Shown here: one piece after another, positions 7,463-13,011 of the stretch
How the letters are laid out: each line of letters opens with the position of its first letter
Numbering within the stretch: the first letter of the stretch is position 1
Origin: CAZWVA01 sp964636885
GTDB lineage: Bacteria; Desulfobacterota_D; UBA1144; Nemesobacterales; CSP1-2
Direction: 5' to 3'
Length of the DNA stretch: 15,220 nt
Assembly: GCA_964636885.1 (NCBI GenBank)
Contig: CAZWVA010000062.1
Coordinates: 1-15,220, forward strand
Position numbers and translations under genes: made by a program
The notes under the pieces: generated by a model
Told to the model about the DNA's origin: nothing
Database searches by the model: none
Seen by the model: the letters and a program-made list of their open reading frames with translations, nothing else

Positions 7463-8426
7463 GAGAGTGGTGATCTATGTAAGAATCAAGGGCGGCGAGC
7501 TTGGATAGATACTTGAGTCCCGTATCTGGAAGAATCGTGACTATGCACTCGTCTTTTTCATTCGATTCGGCGTATCTTAGGGCTGCCGTAACGGCCGCAC
7601 CGCTTGAGCCTCCGGCAAGGATCCCCTCCTTTTTGATAAGCCGATCAACCATCTTAAAGGACTCACTGTCATCTACCTGAATCACATCATCGATGTACCT
7701 AAAATCAATGACGCCGGGTATAAAGTTCTTTCCGATCCCCTCGACATTAAAATCAGAAGCCCTCTTTAACACGCCCTCCTTGAGATAAGACATAAATACC
7801 GAACCCTTGGGTTCGACCCCTATGACCTTAATCCCTTCCCTCCTCTCTTTAAGATACCTCCCTACACCGGTTATGGTTCCCCCCGTTCCGATCCCGCAGA
7901 CCACGACATCGATCCTTCCTCCCGTGTCACGCCAGATCTCGGGACCGGTTGTCCTATAGTGGGCCTCCGGGTTCAGGGGATTAAAATACTGGTTGACGTA
8001 GAATCCGCCCCTTTCCCTGGCTATCCTCTGAGCCACCTTATAACAACTCCTCTCGTCCTGTGGAGGTAGCCCCTTTGGGGTGAGAATAACCTCTGCCCCA
8101 AGGAGCCTAAGCGCCCCTATCTTCTCCCTGCTTATCGTTTCTGGAAGTGTGAATACGCATCTATACCCCTTTATAGCGCCGACAAGTGCAAAAGCGGTTC
8201 CCATATTCCCGGAGGTAGCCTCGACTATGAGGTCGCCGGGCCTAAGGATGCCCCTACGCTCGGCATCGTCTATTATATAAAGAGCTACCCTGTCCTTAAG
8301 GCTTCCGCTCGGATTATAGGACTCCAGCTTCGCGTATATGTCGCAACCGAGCCCCTCTGTTATTCCTCTCAGCTTAACAAGGGGTGTATTCCCAATGAGT
8401 TTTAAAACGTCTCTCTGTGATTCCAC
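7455..8426 (-). CDS. Cystathionine-beta-synthase/cysteine-synthase-like PLP enzyme (fold type II)
   Basis: This 323-residue enzyme performs beta-replacement-type chemistry on a serine- or cysteine-like substrate. Visible marks are IGNTPLVKL (about 10-19), the PLP lysine Lys44 in SGSLKDR, the substrate-carboxylate loop TSGN (71-74), the phosphate-binding loop GIGTGGT (178-184) and GGSSGAAV near 272. Several stretches look closer to cystathionine beta-synthase than to CysK, for example LPETISREK, NPEAHYRTTGPEIW and EGIGKNFIP. There is no C-terminal CBS (Bateman) domain, so it is the catalytic core only. The usual E-P-T-S-G-N-T-G is E-A-T-S-G-N-M-G here, with a Pro-to-Ala and a Thr-to-Met change beside the substrate. 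The start is GTG with AAGGA nearby, and it overlaps the end of the aminotransferase-like gene by 25 bases. Candidate reactions include cystathionine, cysteine or 2,3-diaminopropionate formation; none can be fixed from sequence. Confidence 0.88.
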   Translation of the reverse strand: MESQRDVLKLIGNTPLVKLRGITEGLGCDIYAKLESYNPSGSLKDRVALYIIDDAERRGILRPGDLIVEATSGNMGTAFALVGAIKGYRCVFTLPETISREKIGALRLLGAEVILTPKGLPPQDERSCYKVAQRIARERGGFYVNQYFNPLNPEAHYRTTGPEIWRDTGGRIDVVVCGIGTGGTITGVGRYLKERREGIKVIGVEPKGSVFMSYLKEGVLKRASDFNVEGIGKNFIPGVIDFRYIDDVIQVDDSESFKMVDRLIKKEGILAGGSSGAAVTAALRYAESNEKDECIVTILPDTGLKYLSKLAALDSYIDHHSHG

Positions 8427-9808
8427 CGGTTTTCCTTGATACTTCTTAGAACCGCCCTCGCCCTCTCGGTCGATCTCTTCTCGAAGAACCCTACAATGCC
8501 TTCCCTATAGGTTCCCGCCTTTGCCTCGTAAATGGCCTTGGGGAGGGAAGACCTTAGATGCCTTAGTGCCCACATATCGGGTCTTGAGATGTTAAGACGT
8601 ATATAATCGGTCGCTCCAACATCACCCAATCCGTCCCCGGGGTATACGACCGTACGGTGTTTAAAAAGGGCTACCGTTAACTCCTGGGCCGTTACGCCCG
8701 TGCCGGAGACATCTATAACCATAGAAAAGCCGTACTTGGGTTCAACCGGGATGGAGAGGCCCTTTGTCTTACTCACGGTTTCCCTTATGTAGGCGTGGTT
8801 ACGCCTTATGATCTCTTCGGATCTCCTCACATAATCCTCGTCCTTTAGGGCGGCCAACGCCCCGTACTGGGCGATGAGATTCGTGTTGAGCCTCGTCAAG
8901 GAGACCTTCGTTATTAAACAGGCCCTCATGATCTCGGTATGGCCCGCAAGAAACCCCATACGAACCCCGGCCATGCCGTAGCCGTGTGAGACACTAAAGA
9001 CAGAGACCACGTTGTCCACGTTTGTTTCCCTCCAGAGAGAAACCATGGGGTAATGAGTGGAGTTCGGATCGATCCGCTGTGTGTTGTGTGTGATATCGTT
9101 AATGATGACTATGTCTTTTCTCCTTGCTATCTCTATAAGGGCTATGAGTTCGTCCTTCGTCTGCACGGTGCCAAACGGGTTTATGGGGTCACATACGATC
9201 ATTGCCCTTGTCCTTGGTGTTATATACCTCCTTACCTCATCCGGATTTAAACGGTATCCGTTCTTTGGACCGAGTGGGATTCTTACGGGCACTCCCCCTG
9301 CCATTAGAATCGCAGACTCAAAATGAAAGTAACCGGGATCTGTTATAATCACCTCGTCTCCGGGGTTTATGAGCGTCTGGAGTGCATAAGAGATCCCGGC
9401 CTGGGTGCCTTCTGTTCCTATGACCTCAAAGTCCCTACCCCTTTTGCGTCCTAGCTTTATCTCGGCACACGCGTCTCTAAGTGGGGTTATAAGGTCGGGT
9501 GAATAGGGATTGATATTAGATGCCTTTGTCTCCCTCCTCATCGCTCGGATGACGTTCTTGGGGGGACCAACATAGCACGTCATCCAGCCAAAGTCGGCCC
9601 ACTCTCTTGGGTCTAGGTCGATCCTGCCCCCTTTATAGATCTCCTCGGCGTCCATTCCGAGTATCCCTATCGCATCGCGGTAGGTCATGTAGTTCCACAT
9701 GCCATGAGGGCTTCCCATAACGGATTTAACCCTGTCTGATAGGACACGTTTTATAAAAGTTGGCTCCCCTTCACTCTCCCATCCAAGAATAAATCTCTCC
9801 TTTTTCAT
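8402..9808 (-). CDS. Fold-type-I aminotransferase homologue with His in place of the Schiff-base Lys
   Basis: This 468-residue protein follows the aspartate-aminotransferase plan: a GTEGTQAGIS PLP-phosphate loop (131-140), stacking Tyr160 in DPGYFHF, Asn210 in DPINPFG, pyridine-N1-binding Asp238, the conserved G-M-A-G-V-R-M-G-F run (278-286) and substrate-carboxylate Arg404 in YIRLNISRP. The residue that should be the catalytic lysine (S-K-x-Y/F-G-M-A-G) is His275 in SVSHGYGMAG. The codon at 8984-8986 is CAC on the coding strand, two changes from Lys. The aromatic at Asp+3, usually Tyr, is His241. It cannot form the normal internal aldimine. An N-terminal extension of about 60-70 residues precedes the usual start. 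Precedent in the fold (ColD, E1) is PMP-dependent dehydration or deoxygenation. ATG is preceded by AGGGG. It starts 17 bases after the methyltransferase stop. Confidence 0.9.
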   Translation of the reverse strand: MKKERFILGWESEGEPTFIKRVLSDRVKSVMGSPHGMWNYMTYRDAIGILGMDAEEIYKGGRIDLDPREWADFGWMTCYVGPPKNVIRAMRRETKASNINPYSPDLITPLRDACAEIKLGRKRGRDFEVIGTEGTQAGISYALQTLINPGDEVIITDPGYFHFESAILMAGGVPVRIPLGPKNGYRLNPDEVRRYITPRTRAMIVCDPINPFGTVQTKDELIALIEIARRKDIVIINDITHNTQRIDPNSTHYPMVSLWRETNVDNVVSVFSVSHGYGMAGVRMGFLAGHTEIMRACLITKVSLTRLNTNLIAQYGALAALKDEDYVRRSEEIIRRNHAYIRETVSKTKGLSIPVEPKYGFSMVIDVSGTGVTAQELTVALFKHRTVVYPGDGLGDVGATDYIRLNISRPDMWALRHLRSSLPKAIYEAKAGTYREGIVGFFEKRSTERARAVLRSIKENRWNHRETF

Positions 9809-9825
9809 CTGTTACCCCTAATAAT

Positions 9826-10674
9826 CTAATTTCTCATCATAACCACCGCATATATCCCATAAGGGTCCGTTGTCACTCGAGGCTCCTTAAAGCCCGCCTC
9901 CTCTGCCCATTCGATAACGAGCTCCGCTGGTCGGAGGTGCCACACGCAACGCTCTCCGTTACTGTTCTTTAGCACCCTTGCGATCAGTTCTATCTGCGGA
10001 TTATAGGTCTGGACGTTAAAGAGAATGGCATCGGGCTTAAGCACGTTCTTGAGTTCGGAAAGATGCCTCCTTACTAGATCGTCGTCGTGTATGATTCCGT
10101 AAAGACCGACCTCAATTACAAGATCTGGTCTGGGATAAATCCTCTTTAACCCCTCTACGTCGAGTGCATCTCCAACCTCGTAGCTTACCTTATCCAGAAG
10201 GTTCAGTCTTGCGGCTATAGACCTGCTCTCTCTAAGCGTGGTCTCATCGATATCACGTAGTAGCACCCTAGCATTTGCATCTGTCTCACTTAGGGCCTCG
10301 TATATGTAGTCGGCCTTTCCCGAAGCCAGATCGACTATAAAAGTGGGTTTTCCGTTTTTCTCCTTCAGGTAGTCTTTAATCGCCTTCTTCTGTATCTCCT
10401 TTATAGCCCTAAACGCCTTGCATGTGACCTGGTTGAGGAAGGCCCTGTCTATGACCCTTCCGATATAGAGTCTCCCGCTAGGGGTATTCCGGTATATATA
10501 GTTCATGATGATCCCCGAGTCGAAGCCGTGATTATAGCTTATTCTTATTCCATCCGAGAGCATACCTATGGTTCTAAGGAAGAGCGAATAGAGCTTATAG
10601 TACCAATTCCTTAGAGAATAAGGAGGAAGCGGCTTTAGCAGATCTTCAAAACTAGGCATTCCCTTAAGAGGCAT
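9826..10674 (-). CDS. Class I SAM-dependent methyltransferase, YnbC C-terminal (Methyltransf_20)-like
   Basis: This is a 282-residue protein. The C-terminal part (about 108-282) is a Rossmann methyltransferase: motif I FIVDLASGKADY (112-123), acidic loop RDID (140-143), GDALD (168-172) and motif IV-like PDLVIEVGLYG (183-193). The N-terminal 100 residues carry S-D-G-I-R-I-S, GFDSG (50-54), N-Y-I-Y-R-N-x-P-x-G and I-G-R-V-I-D-R-x-F-L-N. I recall this signature from Methyltransf_20 domains, including the C-terminal half of E. coli YnbC, where it is fused to an alpha/beta hydrolase. Here it stands alone. The substrate of this family is not established to my knowledge. Its ATG lies inside the end of the ferritin-like gene (11-base overlap), so the two are coupled. 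The operon context suggests it methylates the amino acid or amine product or a lipid carrier; this is inference. Confidence 0.8.
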   Translation of the reverse strand: MPLKGMPSFEDLLKPLPPYSLRNWYYKLYSLFLRTIGMLSDGIRISYNHGFDSGIIMNYIYRNTPSGRLYIGRVIDRAFLNQVTCKAFRAIKEIQKKAIKDYLKEKNGKPTFIVDLASGKADYIYEALSETDANARVLLRDIDETTLRESRSIAARLNLLDKVSYEVGDALDVEGLKRIYPRPDLVIEVGLYGIIHDDDLVRRHLSELKNVLKPDAILFNVQTYNPQIELIARVLKNSNGERCVWHLRPAELVIEWAEEAGFKEPRVTTDPYGIYAVVMMRN

Positions 10675-11230
10675 ACCATTTTATCTCCTCGTCTTCTCTA
10701 TCGGCGTATATCCTATCGGCTACCGTCTTTACCTCCTCGACACGTCTTCTCTTCTCGGGGGTATCCGCATTTGCCTCAAAATACCTCTCCAGGAGCCTCA
10801 GATGCTCGGCAACGTCCCTTTGAACCTCCTCTATCACGGCGCGGCTCTTCGAGTCGGAAACGTCATGGTATATATCAAGTAAAGACGAGAAGTGTATGAG
10901 GGAGCCCCAGGCATAGGCAAAATCATCGAAGGGGTCTTGATACCCTTCTAGTATATCGTATATCCTGTGTCCGATCTCTGGGGGTATGTAGGACTCCGGT
11001 TTTTCTCCCAACTCTCTCGCCCTATCGGAAAAGAGCTTCGCGTGTTTTGCGTTATCGGCGATTATCCGGGTAACGATGAGCTTCGTTTCAATGTCTTTAA
11101 TCGATTTCAGCTTGCTTCCAAAAAGATCCACCCATGCGAGCATCCCGTATGTATGTCTGCTAAACGCCCTCGCAAGCCGCTTGGGATCTGAGAGAACCTC
11201 CTTCAATCTCTCCGGGTTATGTATGCTCAA
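10664..11230 (-). CDS. Ferritin-like all-helical protein without canonical metal ligands
   Basis: This 188-residue protein, almost entirely alpha-helical, is the first gene of the five-gene operon. Helix 2 reads R-I-I-A-D-N-A-K-H-A-K-L-F-S-D-R-A-R-E-L-G, close to the rubrerythrin-style E-E-x-x-H-A-x-L-F pattern. Helix 4 has a matching R-D-V-A-E-H-L-R-L-L-E-R-Y-F. Both halves therefore carry D-x-A-x-H. The glutamate three residues before each histidine, expected in E-x2-H diiron sites, is Asn or Val instead. The protein may bind metal with an Asp/His set, be a metal-free relative, or belong to another helical family. The start is TTG, because the frame has no closer ATG and GGAGA lies about 10 bases upstream. 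The ATG just before it (11247) reads out of frame into an early stop. Its role in the pathway is unknown; an oxidase or hydroxylase role is possible but not shown. Confidence 0.65.
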   Translation of the reverse strand: MSIHNPERLKEVLSDPKRLARAFSRHTYGMLAWVDLFGSKLKSIKDIETKLIVTRIIADNAKHAKLFSDRARELGEKPESYIPPEIGHRIYDILEGYQDPFDDFAYAWGSLIHFSSLLDIYHDVSDSKSRAVIEEVQRDVAEHLRLLERYFEANADTPEKRRRVEEVKTVADRIYADREDEEIKWYAS

Positions 11231-11259
11231 CTTTACTTTTCTCCATAAATCCGTATGAC

Positions 11260-11268
11260 CTTATAACA
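11260..11268 (-). promoter_or_regulatory. Candidate extended -10 promoter of the five-gene PLP operon
   Basis: On the minus strand TGTTATAAG combines the extended TG-N dinucleotide with a TATAAG -10 box (11260-11265). I see no convincing -35 hexamer, which extended -10 promoters can do without. Transcription would start near 11253, giving a leader of about 23 bases to the TTG start at 11230. Confidence 0.4.
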
Positions 11269-11312
11269 CCCGCTATACAGCACTCTGTCTTTAAGCACTT
11301 TAAAAGGCTTAT

Positions 11313-11420
11313 TCAGTGGTTTTTTACCCTCCTTGCCAACCGTGGCTTTACCCTACTCCATCTCTCTACTTCCGGGTCGAATACCTCAATACCTCCAAGG
11401 GATTTAATAGAGGCTTGAAT
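11313..11420 (-). pseudogene. Kelch-like remnant in frame after the ribbon-helix-helix stop codon
   Basis: Directly after the TAG of the ribbon-helix-helix ORF the same frame stays open for 35 codons to a TGA. It contains S-L-G-G-I-E-V-F-D-P-E-V-E-R-W-S-R-V-K-P followed by R-L-A-R-R. This matches the second half of a kelch beta-propeller repeat (E-V-x-D-P-x(4)-W-x-x-V). The first half (x-x-Y-G-G) lies just before the TAG, in the last residues of the upstream ORF, at the right distance. The simplest reading is the decayed end of a kelch-repeat gene joined to the upstream ORF. No ribosome-binding site or start codon supports independent expression. Confidence 0.35.
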
Positions 11421-11738
11421 CTAACGTCGGACACCGCCATAACATCCAGGTCCCTCAGCCTCAGATAAAGAACCAGAAGCCCCAGAAAGGGACCTTCTTG
11501 AAAGCCCGATGAGTTCTTCGTCGGAAAGGGCGTTTAGTTCGTCTTCGGGCTCAAAATCGGATATTAAAAATTCCTCTTTCTCCAATCGCTCTTCAACGGC
11601 GTCCAGGATGAGCGCGCTAAGAGGCATCCCCTTTTTCTTGGCCAGCTTATCCGCCATTTGAATAACTCCCTTTTTGGACTTTGGAACCGTAAGTGTTATT
11701 TTCCCTCGTTCAAGGCTCTTCTGAGTCAGGTGACGCAT
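11421..11738 (-). CDS. Ribbon-helix-helix DNA-binding protein (antitoxin-like)
   Basis: This is a 105-residue protein. The N-terminal part, about residues 10-52, has a beta strand (KITLTVPK) followed by two helices separated by a G-M-P-L turn (VIQMADKLAKKKG, SALILDAVEERLEKE). This is the layout of CopG/Arc-type ribbon-helix-helix proteins. An acidic linker (FEPEDELNALSDEELIGL) follows, as in antitoxins that use the C-terminus to bind a toxin. The last roughly 20 residues (after GLSRRSL) are Gly/Ser-rich and look unlike the family. They run into the kelch-like remnant and may not be native. No intact toxin gene is next to it. The ATG is 15 bases from a perfect palindrome that may be its operator. 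Ribosome-binding match is weak (AAAGGGAT). Confidence 0.6.
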   Translation of the reverse strand: MRHLTQKSLERGKITLTVPKSKKGVIQMADKLAKKKGMPLSALILDAVEERLEKEEFLISDFEPEDELNALSDEELIGLSRRSLSGASGSLSEAEGPGCYGGVRR

Positions 11739-11752
11739 ATACTATCCCTTTA

Positions 11753-11764
11753 ATAGACGTCTAT
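11753..11764. promoter_or_regulatory. Perfect 12-bp palindrome, candidate operator of the ribbon-helix-helix gene
   Basis: ATAGACGTCTAT is a perfect inverted repeat placed 15-26 bases upstream of the ribbon-helix-helix start codon. It overlaps a -10-like TATAGA on the minus strand. Ribbon-helix-helix proteins bind short dyad operators of this size in their own promoters, so autorepression is a reasonable inference. Confidence 0.4.
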
Positions 11765-11881
11765 ATGTAAGCGTAAGGGTTTTAATAACACAGTCAAGAA
11801 GAGGGTGAAATACACACTTACCGCAAAGGACGTCATGTCTTTGTATCACGGGGCTCTCCAATCATAAAGCGCAAGAGGTGC

Positions 11882-12334
11882 TTAGTACATCTTCTTTAGT
11901 ATATCTATCAATCTCATATCCCCATTTGCGGGAACCTGCCAGTTAACGTGAACCACCTTTACCCCCTGGGCTTCAAGGGCGTCCTTAAAGCTCTCAAGCC
12001 CTATATTTATCGCCCGGATCTCCTCGTTTAGTATATCGGGGGACTCCTTTTTACCCTGAGCGCCCGCAAGAATCATATCCTCCATCCTGGAGAGGGCTTT
12101 ACTGGCTATCTCTTCAGACTCGGCCTCGACGACCATTATCAGATCGCTTCCCCCGGCATCCTTTATCTCGGGCGCCATGAGTCCTGCGTCCTCAAGTGCG
12201 AACTTGGCCTTTTCCGTTGCCATAACGGCAACGGCCTTTCTTACGCCCTCCATTTCCCTTAGGCTTTTTGAAATGCGCATCAGACGAAGCGCATCCTGAA
12301 AGTGGTTTTTCTTAATCTTGAATCTTATCGCCAA
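11882..12334 (-). CDS. Short FdrA-like protein
   Basis: With a TTG start the protein is 150 residues. The N-terminal part (R-F-K-I-K-K-N-H-F-Q-D-A-L-R-L-M-R-I-S, then E-M-E-G-V-R-K-A-V-A-V-M-A-T-E) matches the start of FdrA, the acyl-CoA-synthetase-like protein of allantoin/oxamate-type gene sets. The C-terminal part (N-I-G-L-E-S-F-K-D-A-L-E-A-Q-G-V-K-V-V-H-V-N-W-x-x-P-A-x-G-D) resembles the sequence FdrA and its YlbE/DUF1116 partners share near a P-P-A-G-G-D motif. The large CoA-binding middle of FdrA (about 500 residues in full) is absent. This is a short stand-alone version, probably a binding or regulatory subunit. TTG is chosen because AAAGGAG lies eight bases upstream; a GTG at 12367 has no such site. 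It lies downstream of the OsmC gene, behind a hairpin. Confidence 0.65.
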   Translation of the reverse strand: MAIRFKIKKNHFQDALRLMRISKSLREMEGVRKAVAVMATEKAKFALEDAGLMAPEIKDAGGSDLIMVVEAESEEIASKALSRMEDMILAGAQGKKESPDILNEEIRAINIGLESFKDALEAQGVKVVHVNWQVPANGDMRLIDILKKMY

Positions 12335-12407
12335 GGCCTTTTCTCCTTTTAGACGTGAATGTTGCACTAATAAAACGATGCACTATGCATGGGTTTTTTA
12401 CCTGCAT
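12312..12407 (-). CDS. Possible 31-residue leader peptide overlapping the FdrA-like start
   Basis: AGGAGG (12415-12420, minus strand) sits seven bases before ATG 12407, which opens a 31-codon frame beginning M-Q-V-K-N-P-C-I-V-H-R-F-I-S and ending in TAA inside the FdrA-like gene. Frame and sequence match nothing I recognise. The ribosome-binding site is the strongest between the OsmC and FdrA-like genes, and the ORF passes through the hairpin described separately. Translation of this leader could couple to the FdrA-like TTG at 12334 or disrupt the hairpin. Coding status is unproven. Confidence 0.2.
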   Translation of the reverse strand: MQVKNPCIVHRFISATFTSKRRKGLGDKIQD

Positions 12408-12415
12408 CTTGCATC
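12377..12415 (-). terminator. Long imperfect hairpin between OsmC and FdrA-like genes (terminator or attenuator)
   Basis: The arms GATGCA (12377-12382) and ATGCA (12385-12389) pair with TGCAT (12403-12407) and TGCATC (12410-12415) across a symmetric CT/CT internal loop. A GGT/ACC pair closes a short T-rich (A-rich on the transcript) loop, giving about 14 base pairs. On the minus-strand transcript it is followed by U-U-U-U-A-U-U, which suits a weak intrinsic terminator after OsmC. It could also be an attenuator, because it overlaps the leader ORF and its ribosome-binding site. Confidence 0.45.
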
Positions 12416-12443
12416 CTCCTTTTTTCATTCGTATCCATATGCG

Positions 12444-12836
12444 TCAACCCTTTGCCACCACGTATTCTATAGGGCACGACCTTGAAACCGTGTTGCTCAC
12501 AAAGCAGTACCTCTTTGCGAGTCCAATAATGTCTTCCAGGGTCTCAGGAGGAATGGAGCTATCAACCTCTACGATGAGCCTTGAGAAAAGGAAGTTCTTA
12601 AGGTCTTTTTCACCTCTCACGTTTACACGCATGTCCTTAACCTCAAGCCTTTTCTTCCTGGCTATATAGATAAGAGCGAGGCAGAAACATGAGGCCAGGG
12701 AGGATAGGAAGAGCTCTGTAGGCATCATCCCGGTATCCTCGCCTTTAAACTCAGGGGCCTCGTCGATCGGGATCTGAAAATGTCTTGCCCTAACCTCAAC
12801 CTGGTAGTTCTTTTTCCAGATGGCCTGAACCTCCAC
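12444..12836 (-). CDS. OsmC/Ohr-family protein
   Basis: This is a 130-residue protein of the OsmC fold, whose known members reduce organic hydroperoxides or handle sulfur transfer with two reactive cysteines. The signature T-E-L-F-L-S-S-L-A-S-C gives Cys50, and the second, in R-Y-C-F-V-S-N-T, gives Cys111. These are the usual peroxidatic and resolving positions, so it is likely a thiol enzyme of the cytoplasm. Cys52 and Cys121 are extra. The length fits the short OsmC subgroup without the N-terminal extension of Ohr. The start is GTG with GAGGTG five bases upstream. It lies 175 bases downstream of rsmA and probably has its own promoter, because the upstream gap is A/T-rich next to the gene. 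A hairpin follows it. Confidence 0.85.
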   Translation of the reverse strand: MEVQAIWKKNYQVEVRARHFQIPIDEAPEFKGEDTGMMPTELFLSSLASCFCLALIYIARKKRLEVKDMRVNVRGEKDLKNFLFSRLIVEVDSSIPPETLEDIIGLAKRYCFVSNTVSRSCPIEYVVAKG

Positions 12837-13011
12837 GATTTCACCTCAGGTATTTAATTTTAACAAAAACCATGCGTTAAGGATAGCTCCCGTATAGGTT
12901 CACTGAGTACAAGAAAAATAGGGGTAATGCCGTTAACTTTGAGGGATTGCAGATGTGGTCTGACATGGGGTTTACGTTTTACTTAAGACCAGGCTTGGTA
13001 ACGGATCCTTG

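Noticed and set aside
6221..9808. Reading the aminotransferase and LysA-like genes as a DapL-LysA lysine pathway, given asd nearby
   Set aside because: The aminotransferase lacks the catalytic Lys, the LysA-like enzyme lacks the DAP-binding Glu, dapA/dapB/dapF are absent, and asd is in a separate operon.
11293..11310. 18-base imperfect palindrome (AAGC...GCTT with central CTTTAAAAG-like core)
   Set aside because: Two central mismatches on each arm and no T-run in the right place; likely chance in A/T-rich sequence.
5399..11423. Two in-frame TAG codons (5414 and 11421) suggested amber recoding, for example pyrrolysine
   Set aside because: Several intact genes here end normally in TAG (asd, the CBS-like gene, methyltransferase, rsmA, GGDEF gene), and both suspect sites have simpler explanations.
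12837..13011. Possible small RNA or small gene in the rsmA-OsmC gap
   Set aside because: No stable hairpin with T tract, no ORF with a ribosome-binding site and no recognisable RNA motif; the ACCA/TGGT dyad near 12990 has only four base pairs.
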